Shown: positions 8,492-17,799, counted from the first letter of the stretch. The stretch is 64,000 nt of DNA from Halorientalis persicus (GCF_900110215.1 NZ_FOCX01000009.1:96888-160887), one strand, 5' to 3'. Made by a program: numbers and translations. The notes: generated from the sequence alone by a model not told the origin.

Positions 8492-9508
8492 TCAGGGTTC
8501 TAGGACGACCCGGAACCGCGCCTCATTCTCGACCATGCGCTCGTAGGCCGCCGCGACCTGGTCCAGCGGATAGGTCTCGATTTCGGGGGACACGTCGCGC
8601 AGCGCACTGAATTCCAGGGTGTCTTGGGAGTCACGGGCGTGGCCGGAGGCCCACCCTTCAACGCCGCCGCGGGTCTGGACAAGCGTGTTGGCGTCTACCT
8701 CGATAGGGCCACCGGGAACGCCGACCACGACTACGGAGCCGTCGATGCCGACGCCGTCGACCACCGATGAGATGGCGTCGCTGGAGGGGGCCGTGGCGAG
8801 GACGACCTGTGCGCCGCCGAGGGCTTGTAACCGCTCGGCGGGGTCAGTCTCGGCGGCGTTCACGAAGTGGTCTGCACCAAGCGAGCGCGCGAGGTCCTCC
8901 TTATCGGGGCTCTGTGAGATCGCGACGGTTTCGTAGCCGGCGGCGTGGGCGTACTGGAGTCCGAGGTGGCCAAGACCTCCCACGCCCTGGACGGCCACGA
9001 GGTCGCCCGGTCGGGCGTCGCTGTTCCGCAGGGCGTTGAACGTCGTGACGCCGGCACAGAGCAGCGGCGCGGCGTCGGCTGCATCAAGCTCCTCGGGCAC
9101 CGCTGCGACGGCCTCGCTCGGAACGGTCACGTACTCGGCGTACCCGCCGTCGAACGTGATGCCCGTTATCTCGCCGTTCTCACACTGGAGAAAGTTCCCG
9201 CGGCGGCAGGGCTCGCAGGTGAAACAGTGGCCGCCGTGCCAGCCTGCGCCGACTCGGTCGCCCTCGGCCCAGGTGGTGACGCCCTCACCCGTCGCATCGA
9301 CGCAACCGGCGATCTCGTGACCGGGGACGTGGGGAAAGCTGATTCCTGGATACGTTCCTTCCTTGGCGAAGACGTCGCTGTGACAGATTCCACAGGCTTC
9401 AACGGCGATCCTGACCTCGTCTGGGCCGGGGTCGGGAACGTCACGTTCGACGAGTTCGAAGTCCCCGCCCGCTTCCGGAACGATTACGGCACGCATCGTA
9501 TCAGACAT
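8492..9508 (-). CDS. Zinc-dependent alcohol dehydrogenase, 338 aa
   Basis: A medium-chain, NAD(P)-dependent dehydrogenase oxidising alcohols or reducing aldehydes. The catalytic zinc ligands are Cys42 (CGICHSD) and the GHE motif at 63-65. The structural zinc cluster is in GHCFTCEPCRRGNFLQC. The Rossmann motif GVGGLGHLG follows in the middle. Length and order match the AdhP/propanol-preferring group. It is divergent from the luciferase-like gene at 9622, about 110 bp away, and the shared gap holds both promoters. Aldehydes made by oxygenases in this window are possible substrates, by inference. Confidence 0.88.
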   Translation of the reverse strand: MSDTMRAVIVPEAGGDFELVERDVPDPGPDEVRIAVEACGICHSDVFAKEGTYPGISFPHVPGHEIAGCVDATGEGVTTWAEGDRVGAGWHGGHCFTCEPCRRGNFLQCENGEITGITFDGGYAEYVTVPSEAVAAVPEELDAADAAPLLCAGVTTFNALRNSDARPGDLVAVQGVGGLGHLGLQYAHAAGYETVAISQSPDKEDLARSLGADHFVNAAETDPAERLQALGGAQVVLATAPSSDAISSVVDGVGIDGSVVVVGVPGGPIEVDANTLVQTRGGVEGWASGHARDSQDTLEFSALRDVSPEIETYPLDQVAAAYERMVENEARFRVVLEP

Positions 9509-9621
9509 AACACCGGTCTTATGTCTTGGATGCCGAAAAAGACTGTCATCTCGGGTTTTTCGATAGAATCCGTGGCGATTCTATCAGGGGATTTTTTGGG
9601 GTACTCGTCCGCATTGTTTGT

Positions 9622-10581
9622 ATGCGACTCGGCTATCACTGTGCGTCGTTTCACTTTCCCGAAAGCGATGCGTCGGCGTTTGAATCGGCGATATCGCTGG
9701 CGCGACGGCTCGATGAGGCCGGCTTCGATTGGTTTTCGACGATGGACCACCTCTGGCAGTTGCCCTTCGTTGGACAGCGCGACGAACCCTACTTCGACGC
9801 GTACACGACCCTCCCGGCCGTCGCTCGGGAGACTGACCGGATGGAGATGGGCGCGCTGGTTACTAGTCCCCACTACCGGAACCCGGCCATGCTTGGCCGC
9901 CAGCTGACGACGCTCGACCACGCCAGCGACGGGCGGGCGGTATTCGGGATCGGTGCCGGCTGGTTCGAAGAGGAGTACGACGCCTACGGCTTCGAGTACC
10001 CCGATCCGGAACGACGCGTCCACGATCTCCGGGACACTGTCTCGCTCGTCCAGGCAATGTGGCGCAAGTCCTCCCCACTGAGCCACGAGACGGACAGGCA
10101 CAGCGTCGAGGACCTGTATCTGGAACCCAAGCCCGTACAGGATGGTGGACCCGACGTACTGGTCGGCGGGGGTGGCGAGGATCTGCTCCTGAAGGCTGTT
10201 GCCGACCTCGCCGACCGGTGGAACGTCCCGGGAGTGAGTCCTGATGCCTTCGAGCGGAAGCTCGGGATCCTTGCGGAATACTGCGAGCGGTTCGGCACGG
10301 ATTTCGACGCGATCGAAAAGACCGTCCTGCAGACGGCAGTCATTCGTGACTCGGCCGAGGCAGCGCATGACGCCTACGAGCGCCTCCAGCGGGAGACCGC
10401 GGCTGCTGACCCGACACCCCGTGACGATCACCGGGGGCTCGTTGGCACTCCCGAGGAGGTGCTCGATGGGCTGGAGACGTTTGACGAGCTCGGTGCCGAG
10501 ATGGTCATGGTCCGGGCCGAGCGGAACGATCCCGAAACGATTGACCATCTCGTCGAGGACGTCCTCACGAGTATGGACTGA
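9622..10581 (+). CDS. Luciferase-like (LLM) F420/flavin-dependent oxidoreductase, 319 aa
   Basis: A TIM-barrel flavin or F420 enzyme of the bacterial-luciferase-like superfamily. The N-terminus RLGYHCASFHFPES, the STMDHLWQLP loop and GALVTSPHYRNPAMLGRQ are the hallmark cofactor-site strands. GRAVFGIGAGWFEEEYDAYG and the late GTPEEVLDGLE complete the pattern. ATG 9622 gives the canonical start; the reading before it has no family similarity. Members act as monooxygenases or F420-dependent reductases, and the substrate cannot be told. It is divergent from the alcohol dehydrogenase. Confidence 0.83.
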   Translation: MRLGYHCASFHFPESDASAFESAISLARRLDEAGFDWFSTMDHLWQLPFVGQRDEPYFDAYTTLPAVARETDRMEMGALVTSPHYRNPAMLGRQLTTLDHASDGRAVFGIGAGWFEEEYDAYGFEYPDPERRVHDLRDTVSLVQAMWRKSSPLSHETDRHSVEDLYLEPKPVQDGGPDVLVGGGGEDLLLKAVADLADRWNVPGVSPDAFERKLGILAEYCERFGTDFDAIEKTVLQTAVIRDSAEAAHDAYERLQRETAAADPTPRDDHRGLVGTPEEVLDGLETFDELGAEMVMVRAERNDPETIDHLVEDVLTSMD

Positions 10582-10618
10582 CTGGCGCCGTCGAAACCTA
10601 CGGCGGCTGCTAGCCGCT

Positions 10619-10665
10619 CTGTGACATCCTCACACGGCCTACTGTGAAGCCGTGGGATTCCCACG
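10619..10665 (-). repeat. Solo right end of an IS200/IS605 (TnpB) element
   Basis: Read on the minus strand this is a hairpin, CACGGC...GCCGTG (arms 10633-10638 and 10649-10654), followed by a GAGGATGTCA-type end. The layout is the same as at the end of the TnpB element at 62.9 kb. No TnpB gene lies beside it, so it is a solo end or relic. It may once have been the 3' part of a guide (reRNA) transcript. Confidence 0.5.
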
Positions 10666-10736
10666 TTGGGATATTAGGGTCTACCCCAGTCTTCATCAGC
10701 ACGAATGTTCTTCGGATCGCCGATTGCTATCTTTGC

Positions 10737-11363
10737 TCAATTATATACACCGTTTTCAAGATAGGAATGGATACTCTGGTGAACTGGTGTTAGGTCTGGT
10801 TGGGTTCTTGTTGCACGTCGAGAAAATGTACCGAGAATAAACGTACTCAGTGTCGTAGCGACATGATTTGGATCTACGTCTCTGAACTCACCTTCATCAA
10901 TCCCGCGCTGAATAATCGTTGCTAAGTGCTCCTCATGACGGTTATCAATCGCTAAAATTCGATCTCTGTAGTCCGGATCATGAGTTGCTTGTGCCCGAAC
11001 CTGAATGAAAACTCTAAGTAGATCATCAGATGGGGGGTTAATTTCAACAGCAGATGAAGAAGCACGTTCACCTAATAATATGCTATCTAAGATGGCTTCT
11101 AAGTGCGTTTTTGGATCTATATCTGATGTTTGAATTAGGTCTGATTCGATCATGTCAAGAACATACTCAACAAATGATAATAGTAGATCGTCTTTGTCTG
11201 AGTAGTGATGATAGACAGATGCCTTCTGCAAACCAACTTCATCTGCAATACGCTTGATAGAGAGTCCAGAATATCCCTCTTCCTGTAAAACTTCAAATGC
11301 AGCCTGCAGTATCTCTTCTTGTGTATCCGTTGGCGGATCAGCAAAGAGATCTTCCGAAACCAT
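10737..11363 (-). CDS. TetR-family transcriptional regulator, 208 aa
   Basis: An N-terminal TetR HTH (EEILQAAFEVLQEEGYSGLS, then ADEVGLQKASVYHHYSDKDDL) is followed by an all-helical ligand domain ending in a typical TetR C-terminus. ATG 11363 was chosen because it sits close before the HTH; the upstream reading is AT-rich promoter sequence. It is divergent from the CARDB protein plus MMPL exporter genes, so it is probably the local repressor of that exporter. Base composition is visibly lower in GC than the flanks, as in the exporter genes, suggesting a joint origin. Confidence 0.85.
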   Translation of the reverse strand: MVSEDLFADPPTDTQEEILQAAFEVLQEEGYSGLSIKRIADEVGLQKASVYHHYSDKDDLLLSFVEYVLDMIESDLIQTSDIDPKTHLEAILDSILLGERASSSAVEINPPSDDLLRVFIQVRAQATHDPDYRDRILAIDNRHEEHLATIIQRGIDEGEFRDVDPNHVATTLSTFILGTFSRRATRTQPDLTPVHQSIHSYLENGVYN

Positions 11364-11439
11364 ACTATTGTAGTTGAGGAACGAGATTGTGAAGATTCCG
11401 GTCACCAGTTCGCGAAGCTGAATATAAAAATTTTTAATC

Positions 11440-11454
11440 AACCAAGCGTTCGTT
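11440..11454 (+). promoter_or_regulatory. Possible operator between TetR gene and exporter operon
   Basis: AACCAAGCGTTCGTT is an imperfect palindrome (10 of 14 flanking positions symmetric around the central C). It lies beside an AT-rich TATAAAAATTTTT stretch, in the gap between the divergent TetR gene and the exporter genes. TetR repressors usually bind such sites. This is a weak, position-based suggestion. Confidence 0.3.
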
Positions 11455-11593
11455 AGTCCTGTTATAGCCAATGGCCATCACTAAGCCAGCATTCTACAGT
11501 AACATAGACTTAGAAAGGCAACTAAACTCGCATCGTCACGATCAGCTGTCAAACGGATTTTCGTTGATGCAGCACAACTAAGTCACCGACTTC

Positions 11594-13255
11594 TTGAAAC
11601 AAATGTCACGTACGTTACCATACTCATATGTATCGTCCCGGCATATGATTATTATTGTTGCAGTGCTGGTTGCACTGGCTACAGTACCACTTCCAGTAGT
11701 AGCAGCTGAAAATCTCGTAACAGGCGAGCCAGAGATCAGTATTTCATCGCCTGATGCGACATTCGAGGCTAGCTCCTCACAGACTCTGTCACTGAGTGTC
11801 ACCAATGATGGGGAAATCCGCAAAGGTGGACAACCAGAATACGAACAGGAAGTCCAAACGGCGCGTAACATGCGGATTGAAGTCTTAGAGGATCGCATTG
11901 ATGCGCCGATTGATATCAAAACGGGGTCTCAGACTGTCAGCAGGTTAGCTAGTGGTGGGACCGCATCATTACAATACCAACTTGAGATCGGCGATGCGAA
12001 GCCAGGTACATATCGGATTCCTGTCGAGGTTTCGTATGAGCACACTCGTGCGATTACATATGGACCGTATCGTGATACAGAACGTACAGAATCAGAAGAC
12101 GATGACATACAATACATCACAATTACAATAGAAGATAAACCTCAGTTCAGCATCGTCGACACTGATACCAATGCTATCCATGCAGGCGACAATGGTGAAT
12201 TTGCGTTTTCGCTCAAAAACACTGGAACCAGAGAAGCGACCGATACACGCGTTACACTATCGACACAGACATCCGGGGTCTACTTCGGGACGGGGGCTAG
12301 CCCCTCACAGACCACATCCGTGTTTCTGTCCTCGCTTGCGCCAAATGAGACACGCCGCCTCTCGACTGAGATGGGAGCCAGCACCGATGTCTCGGCTGGT
12401 ACATACCCAATTGTAGTAACTGCCGAATACGAGAATGACAACGGAATTACTGAAACATCGGATCAGCTACAGACGGGGATAACTATTCAATCGGAGCGTA
12501 AATTCACCCTTCAGAACCTGTCCACGACGGATTTCCGCGTTGACGAGCCAGAAGCACAAATCCAAGGGGAGCTAGTTAACGAGGGTGATAGTACTGTCCA
12601 TAACGCCGTTGTCCAGATGAATCAAAAACAGGGGATCACTATCACAAACGGTGAGTCTGCAGTCGGTGATCTCGGTCCCGGCGACGCAGTGCCTATCTCA
12701 TTTACTGTAGATATTCCTCCATCTGTCGAGCCAAGTACCCAGTCGTTTAGCTACACAGTTGAGTACGAAAACGCCGATGGTGATGTGCTCACAACTTCGA
12801 CGCCAATCCGAAAATCGCTCCAGATCGAACCAGAACGCGATCGGTTCAAGGTTGTAGGAGTTAACACCTCAGTTGCATCTGGAGGAAGCGGCACACTCAC
12901 TGTGAGCCTGCGTTACACTGGGTCTGAGCCTGTCAAGAATGCAAATGCGAAACTATTCACGAGTGACCCACTTTCGGCATCTGATGATGGTGCCTACCTT
13001 GGAAGGGTTGAACCGAACGAAACTGTGTCTGCAACATTCCAAGTCAGCGCTACAGACGATGCACTCAACAAGTCATACAGTTCCTCGATTGAGGTTCGAT
13101 ATGACGAACAGGATGGCGATACACGCTTTACAGGCTCACTCTCTGTAGGTGTGCCTGTCAAGGAATCATCCGGTGGGATTCCGTTCCTCCCAGTTGGCCT
13201 CCTTGCGGGTGGGATTATTCTCGCTGGTGGATTTGTCGTCTATAAACGGAGATAG
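11594..13255 (+). CDS. Secreted CARDB/COG1361-type S-layer-like membrane-anchored protein, 553 aa
   Basis: The N-terminus has a signal peptide (IIIVAVLVALATVPLPVVAA, about residues 19-38). The body holds repeated beta-sandwich units that read like CARDB/NPCBM-type domains: LSLSVTNDG, FAFSLKNTG, IQGELVNEG and LTVSLRYTG each open a repeat. The C-terminus has one membrane helix (LLAGGIILAGGFVV) and a KRR stop-transfer. It lies 11 bp before the MMPL exporter and is surely co-transcribed. In haloarchaea such proteins regularly precede RND/MMPL genes, so it probably serves as the outer accessory part of the exporter. An alternative ATG lies three codons downstream. Confidence 0.82.
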   Translation: MKQMSRTLPYSYVSSRHMIIIVAVLVALATVPLPVVAAENLVTGEPEISISSPDATFEASSSQTLSLSVTNDGEIRKGGQPEYEQEVQTARNMRIEVLEDRIDAPIDIKTGSQTVSRLASGGTASLQYQLEIGDAKPGTYRIPVEVSYEHTRAITYGPYRDTERTESEDDDIQYITITIEDKPQFSIVDTDTNAIHAGDNGEFAFSLKNTGTREATDTRVTLSTQTSGVYFGTGASPSQTTSVFLSSLAPNETRRLSTEMGASTDVSAGTYPIVVTAEYENDNGITETSDQLQTGITIQSERKFTLQNLSTTDFRVDEPEAQIQGELVNEGDSTVHNAVVQMNQKQGITITNGESAVGDLGPGDAVPISFTVDIPPSVEPSTQSFSYTVEYENADGDVLTTSTPIRKSLQIEPERDRFKVVGVNTSVASGGSGTLTVSLRYTGSEPVKNANAKLFTSDPLSASDDGAYLGRVEPNETVSATFQVSATDDALNKSYSSSIEVRYDEQDGDTRFTGSLSVGVPVKESSGGIPFLPVGLLAGGIILAGGFVVYKRR

Positions 13256-13266
13256 TAGAACCAACG

Positions 13267-15561
13267 ATGTGGGACCTTCGCGATCTCTTCCGAAAGTTGG
13301 GAAAGACCATTCAAGCCCGGCCAGTCCTCACGCTTCTCTTCGCTATTGGATTGGTTGGAATTGCCATCACTGGCGCTGCACAGATTGAAAATGTTACTGG
13401 CACCGAAGCCTTCGTTGGCAGTAATCCGACACTCGATACCTATCAGGAGACATTTGATCGTGGGAGTGTTGCAACACTAGTCAGAGGTGAGGTTTCAGAG
13501 CCTGCAACAATGCGGGCGATCGATCGCTATGATCGGCGGCTGTCACAGACTGAGAACGTAGAGCAGGTTGTCAGTCCTGCTGATCGCGTTCGTCGTGAGT
13601 ATGGACGCATTCCGGATTCGGAGGCAAAAATCAGGGCAGTCGTTGGGACCTCTGACTCCACGATTGTAACCACCGTTCTCAGCTCGGATCTAAGCCAGCA
13701 AGAAACCCGGCCAGTCTACACGAAGGCCACAGAAGCGCGTGATTGGGCGCAGTTCCCGAGTGATATCGAAGTCACGATCACAGGCCAACCAGCCTTCTCG
13801 GCACAGCTATCGTCGCTAATCCAGCAGAGTACACAACAACTCTTGGGGCTGGCGGTTGGTCTAATGATTATTGCTCTGTTTTTCTTGTTCCGCGGGGTTC
13901 GACTACGTCTCCTTCCAATTGTTGCTGTCTTTACTGGCGTCATCTGGACGTTCGGAGCGATGGGGTATGCTGGCGTCCCGAACTCGACGCTGACAAGCGC
14001 TGTGTTCCCGATTCTTATCGGATTGGGGATTGACTATTCAGTCCAGTTCCATGAACGGTATGAAGAGGAACTCAGCAACGCTCCACCAAAAAAAGCACTA
14101 CCAAAGGCGTTGAGTGGTATCGGACCACCGGTTCTGATCGCTGTTATCGCAGCTGCCCTCGGGTTTGGGGCGACATGGTTCTCGACGCTTGGAACGCCAG
14201 CCTTTGTCTGGTTCGCCCAGACTGCCATACTTGGTGTACTCCTCACATTTATAGCTGCGATACTAATACTACTACCACTTCTAACGCTATATACACGGTG
14301 GCGGAAGCCGGATGAGGGTTCGTCAGACACAGCAGCATCGCCAGATGCTAAAGACCAGCAAGCCCACGACACTGCGTCAACCACGCAGTCTGATATTGGC
14401 ACGATGGGACAAACCCTTGGACGAATCTCTCGAATTATGGCGTCGCATCCCTTTGCTGTCCTTGGTATTGCACTTATCCTCACAACGGGTGGCTTCTATG
14501 CGGGGTCTGATCTGGAGACGCTGGCTGATACCGAGGAGTTCATTCCACAGGATCTCCCTGCTCTGACTGATCTGCAGCAGTTCCGGTCAGAAACTGGTGG
14601 TGGCAGCAGTGTTCAGTATAGTGTCCTGGTGAGTGGCGACCAACTTCAAGATCCAGAGACATTACGTTGGATGGAGCGCTATCGCGCTGTGGCTGTCGGG
14701 AAACCCTTGATCACAGGAATGGAGACGCCAGCAACGACGATCAAGGAATACAATAACGGAACACTGCCCAAAACTAAGGGTGGTGTCGACCGAACCCTAG
14801 CCCGGATTCCAGCAGAGGATAAACAGCGCTTCTACAACGACGGGTATGCCCACATCACAGTTATCGGTGCCCAGAATATGAACACCCAGGAGCAACTGGA
14901 CCTCCTCGATAATGTTGACACAGCAACAGATCTGAGTCAACCACCTGCTGGAGTTGAGGCTGAGATCACTGGCCAAGCAGCAGCTGCGACTCCAGCAATC
15001 ATCTCCCAGATCGAACAGCGGAACTTCACCACAGGGCTTGGGGTTGTGCTTGTCTTTGCAGCCCTATTGCTCTATTACCGGAATCTGCTCCGTGCCGTTG
15101 CTCCACTGGTTCCGATGCTGTTCGTGATCGGCTGGCAGAACCTATACATGGCCGTACTCTCGATTCCAGTATCGCCATTAGGCGCATCGCTTGGTGCGAT
15201 GACTGTCGGCATCGGCGCAGAGTATACGATCATCGTCATGGAGCGATACTTCGAGGAAGTCAAGCAGGCTGGTGTGTCACGTCTCGATGCTGTTGAGACG
15301 GCTGGAGCACGCGTTGGTAAAGCCATTAGCGTTTCTGGTCTTACGACGATATTTGGGTTCTCAGCGCTAACGCTGTCACCCTTCCCGATGCTCTCGGACT
15401 TTGGCTTTCTTACTGTTGGCGTCATCTTCCTGACGCTCGTGGCGGCCATCGCAACGTTGCCACCAACACTGATTGTTCTCGGTCGCTTGTCTGATGTGAT
15501 TGAAGAGCTTTGGACTTCAGAGCCAGCCCCACGTACGGTTGCTGAACAGTCAGACAAATAG
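13267..15561 (+). CDS. RND-superfamily MMPL-type exporter, 764 aa
   Basis: A polytopic transporter with the duplicated RND layout. A first helix (residues about 19-38) is followed by a large outside loop. A five- to six-helix bundle then includes FPILIGLGIDYSVQFHERYEEEL, and the pattern repeats with MTVGIGAEYTIIVMERYFEEV. Each half keeps the acidic/tyrosine helix used for proton coupling. A hydrophilic linker at about 345-380 joins the halves. MMPL proteins export lipids or hydrophobic compounds. It is the second gene of the CARDB operon and is probably repressed by the divergent TetR protein. A GC-rich hairpin 20 bp after the stop may act as terminator or is a transposon end. Confidence 0.87.
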   Translation: MWDLRDLFRKLGKTIQARPVLTLLFAIGLVGIAITGAAQIENVTGTEAFVGSNPTLDTYQETFDRGSVATLVRGEVSEPATMRAIDRYDRRLSQTENVEQVVSPADRVRREYGRIPDSEAKIRAVVGTSDSTIVTTVLSSDLSQQETRPVYTKATEARDWAQFPSDIEVTITGQPAFSAQLSSLIQQSTQQLLGLAVGLMIIALFFLFRGVRLRLLPIVAVFTGVIWTFGAMGYAGVPNSTLTSAVFPILIGLGIDYSVQFHERYEEELSNAPPKKALPKALSGIGPPVLIAVIAAALGFGATWFSTLGTPAFVWFAQTAILGVLLTFIAAILILLPLLTLYTRWRKPDEGSSDTAASPDAKDQQAHDTASTTQSDIGTMGQTLGRISRIMASHPFAVLGIALILTTGGFYAGSDLETLADTEEFIPQDLPALTDLQQFRSETGGGSSVQYSVLVSGDQLQDPETLRWMERYRAVAVGKPLITGMETPATTIKEYNNGTLPKTKGGVDRTLARIPAEDKQRFYNDGYAHITVIGAQNMNTQEQLDLLDNVDTATDLSQPPAGVEAEITGQAAAATPAIISQIEQRNFTTGLGVVLVFAALLLYYRNLLRAVAPLVPMLFVIGWQNLYMAVLSIPVSPLGASLGAMTVGIGAEYTIIVMERYFEEVKQAGVSRLDAVETAGARVGKAISVSGLTTIFGFSALTLSPFPMLSDFGFLTVGVIFLTLVAAIATLPPTLIVLGRLSDVIEELWTSEPAPRTVAEQSDK

Positions 15562-15574
15562 GCTGCTACAGTGA

Positions 15575-15612
15575 ACGCACCCCGGGGTCAAGCCCCGGGG
15601 CAGTCGCCTTGA
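15575..15612 (+). repeat. Palindromic repeat (PATE/IS200-605-type end), copy 1
   Basis: CCCCGGGG at 15580-15587 and again at 15593-15600 pair around TCAAG, followed by CAGTCGCCTTGAC. The same layout (GC palindrome, then CA.TCGCC.TGA) occurs at about 25.98 and 44.75 kb. Such palindromes mark ends of haloarchaeal TnpB elements and their palindrome-associated miniature derivatives. No transposase gene adjoins it. Confidence 0.6.
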
Positions 15613-15687
15613 CCGCGCGTACAACTTCGGCCTTTTATTTCTATTTTTTTGAGAGTCGGGCTATAGTAGTCGCTAGAAATAATTACT

Positions 15688-16728
15688 ATGAAAGAGCTCA
15701 ATAGCATAAGGTCCTTAACCACCAATGTGTCTTCGAATCGATTGACACGCCGTCGACTGTTAGCGTCTAGCGTCGCTATCACACTCGGAGTAGCTGGCTG
15801 TGCGGAGTCTGACTCGACCTCGACGACGACCGCACCGCCGACCGAGGTGACGGGGACACCATCAGAGACGCAATCGCCGACTGCAACGGACACTGTACAG
15901 ACAGTTGTGTCGATTCCCGGCGAGCGAGTTCCAGAGAACCTCGCTTTCGATAGCGACGGGGCGCTCTACTTCGGTATCACTACTGGTGAAGTCCGACGGT
16001 TGCCAGCAGAGCGCCTCAGTGATACCGGGTTGACGATCGACGACACAGAGCAGGTCGGGACGCTCCCAGAGGCTATAGGTGTTGAAGTCGGACCTGATGG
16101 AACAGTCTTTGTGGCTGTTGCAACTCAAGACGACCGTGCTGGCGTCTGGACTATCCCACCAGACAGTGAGGCGAATCAACTCGTCCAGATAAGTGGGTTC
16201 CCCAATGACATCCTCTATGACAGCGATGAGGACCGGGTGTTGGTCACAGAGTCGAGTAATGGTCTGGTCTATGCAGTGAGCAAAGATGGCACTCGCGAGA
16301 CGTGGCTCGACGATAACCGATTAAGTACTGAGAGCTTCGGGGCTAATGGAATTACCCGCACCGCCGACGGAACAATCTATGTCGCTGTAACGCGAGCAGC
16401 GAACCAGACCGGCCGACTGATAGAAGTACCTGTCCAATCAGACGGCAGTGCCGGTAACGCGACGACATTCTTCGAGGGGGAGGCCGTCTTCGGCGCGGAT
16501 GGCATCACGGCTCAAGACGGTGCTATCTACGTCGCTGCGAACAGTCAGAATCGAATCCTTCGAGTCACTGAGGATGGCGACACGACGGTGTTAGCTACCA
16601 GCGATGACGGACTTGTATTCCCGTCAGATGTACTGTTTAGGCCATCCAGTAATGATCTCTATATCTGCAACTTCGCGAGTGATTCTCCGGAGGATGGTGC
16701 AATCCTCAGAACGCGGCTCCGAGTGTGA
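15688..16728 (+). CDS. Tat-exported lipoprotein with SMP-30/NHL-like beta-propeller, 346 aa
   Basis: The N-terminus carries TRRRLLASS (RRR at 21-23) and lipobox VAGC with Cys38, then a Thr/Ser/Pro-rich linker to about residue 70. The remainder is a set of blade-like repeats: NLAFDSDGALYFG, GVEVGPDGTVFVAV, NDILYDSDEDRVLVTE, NGITRTADGTIYVAV, DGITAQDGAIYVAA and SDVLFRPSSNDLYI. These resemble SMP-30/gluconolactonase or NHL propellers. It would be anchored outside the membrane. Lactonase activity or a binding role are both possible, and no catalytic set can be assigned with certainty. Confidence 0.8.
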   Translation: MKELNSIRSLTTNVSSNRLTRRRLLASSVAITLGVAGCAESDSTSTTTAPPTEVTGTPSETQSPTATDTVQTVVSIPGERVPENLAFDSDGALYFGITTGEVRRLPAERLSDTGLTIDDTEQVGTLPEAIGVEVGPDGTVFVAVATQDDRAGVWTIPPDSEANQLVQISGFPNDILYDSDEDRVLVTESSNGLVYAVSKDGTRETWLDDNRLSTESFGANGITRTADGTIYVAVTRAANQTGRLIEVPVQSDGSAGNATTFFEGEAVFGADGITAQDGAIYVAANSQNRILRVTEDGDTTVLATSDDGLVFPSDVLFRPSSNDLYICNFASDSPEDGAILRTRLRV

Positions 16729-16739
16729 ACTACCCCTGC

Positions 16740-17452
16740 CTACTCGCCGCCTTCGGCGGCTCCTTGAGCTGAATAGCAGGCGCTGTATCCCCTCCCTACT
16801 GCGCTACTCGGTCGCTCCGCTCCCTGCGTTGCTCCTTGAGGAAGGGGGCTTAGCGCCTGCTATTCAGCTAATTTATAGACTGAACAGGCGAAATACCACG
16901 CCGTTCACGGCGTGGATACGCGCCGTCACTTCGGGAAACAGACCACCGTTCAACCGCCTGCCCTGAGTTTCCCACGGTGACGTTTAAGTGATAGGCCGCC
17001 CAACTTGTGAGTAGGAATCAGTCGGAACGGAGCGGATTCCGACCCGTCCTTCGGAGGCGGCCTGTCCGCCCACGTAACGAGGTCGTTCGGAAATCGAAGA
17101 TTTCAGTGATCACGAGAAGCTCCGCTTCTCGGACGACAGTATCCGAAAGAGCAGGCGGTGAACGTCACATCCTCGTAGGGTGTGCCTCTGTGCCGACTGC
17201 TCACAGCGACTCAAAAGGTACCCCCAAGTCTGCCGACGCCTGCTGGGGTCCCCGTGGCAAAAACAACACCGGGACGCCGTACATGGCTGAGGATAGGGGT
17301 AACGGCCACTTGGCATGGCCAGCAGTCCACCAGTCCGATACCGTGGGACTACCCGTGCCCGAAAGGTCTAGTGGTCCGGTGACTGGACTGCACACCTGAA
17401 ACTCCCACCGCTCGGGATTCCCCCGCGTTCACGCGGAGGAGTATGTCAAACG
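16740..17452 (+). mobile_element. Decayed IS200/IS605-type (TnpB-family) element without intact gene
   Basis: No credible gene lies in this 0.7-kb stretch. Its left part has a perfect 18-bp inverted repeat, described separately. Its right end has CTCGGGATTC, then a hairpin CCCCCGCG-TTCA-CGCGGAGG (17420-17439; 7 of 8 pairs) and GAGTATGTCAAAC. This matches the end layout of TnpB elements elsewhere in the window. The short open frames between have poor, arginine/serine-rich translations. I read it as a miniature or eroded element that kept its ends and perhaps its guide-RNA region. Confidence 0.5.
16767..16869 (+). repeat. Perfect 18-bp inverted repeat, 103 bp overall
   Basis: AGCTGAATAGCAGGCGCT (16767-16784) is exactly mirrored by AGCGCCTGCTATTCAGCT (16852-16869). 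A second small hairpin, GCCGCCTTCGGCGGC, stands just before it. The spacer is GC-rich and non-coding. It could be a miniature inverted-repeat element or the folded end of the decayed element around it. Confidence 0.7.
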
Positions 17453-17569
17453 TTAAAAAGCGCAACAACGAACAGAGTATCTACTCCCCCCTAGCGTGTT
17501 GCCTCGAGTGGTGTTTTTCGCACCCAGAGAGGGCGAGGGCTCCATTGAGAGTCCTCAGGGGTAACAACC

Positions 17570-17788
17570 GTGAGTCAACAACAGAGAGTCGACAACGTCT
17601 CAATCGACGACTTCCCTGTCGATATCAACAACACGCAATCAGGGAAGGTCGATTCCGGCGACGTCCCTGACGAAATCGAGTCCATCACCCGTGGGTTCTT
17701 CCAGAACGACGGATGGTGCTTTCGTCTTGTCCCAATCGGTACATCCGCTATCGCTGTGTCCGAAATCCGAAGGCCTTTCACTGACTAA
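17570..17788 (+). CDS. Hypothetical acidic protein, 72 aa
   Basis: A GTG start gives a short acidic protein (VSIDDFPVDINNTQSGKV..., ITRGFFQNDGWCFRLVP). Codon use is haloarchaeal in the first two thirds. The stop codon lies inside the palindromic operator before the MATE gene, so the last residues may not be original and the gene may be truncated. I do not recognise the family. It directly follows the decayed TnpB-type element and may be part of, or cut by, that insertion. Confidence 0.35.
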   Translation: MSQQQRVDNVSIDDFPVDINNTQSGKVDSGDVPDEIESITRGFFQNDGWCFRLVPIGTSAIAVSEIRRPFTD

Positions 17789-17799
17789 CCAGTTAGTCA
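17782..17799 (+). promoter_or_regulatory. TetR-type operator before the MATE exporter
   Basis: TGACTAACCAGTTAGTCA: 8-bp arms perfectly inverted around CA. An 18-bp site with 16 of 18 identical bases stands directly before the TetR gene at 26165, and one with 17 of 18 at the start of the gene at 19517. It lies about 190-200 bp before the MATE start. An open frame of 58 codons (17816-17992) fills that gap and ends in TGATG overlap with the MATE ATG at 17992; it may be a leader or chance. Confidence 0.7.

Noticed and set aside
15580..15600. GC hairpin after the exporter as an ordinary transcription terminator
   Set aside because: No U-tract follows, and the flanks match the transposon-end repeat family, so the repeat reading is preferred.
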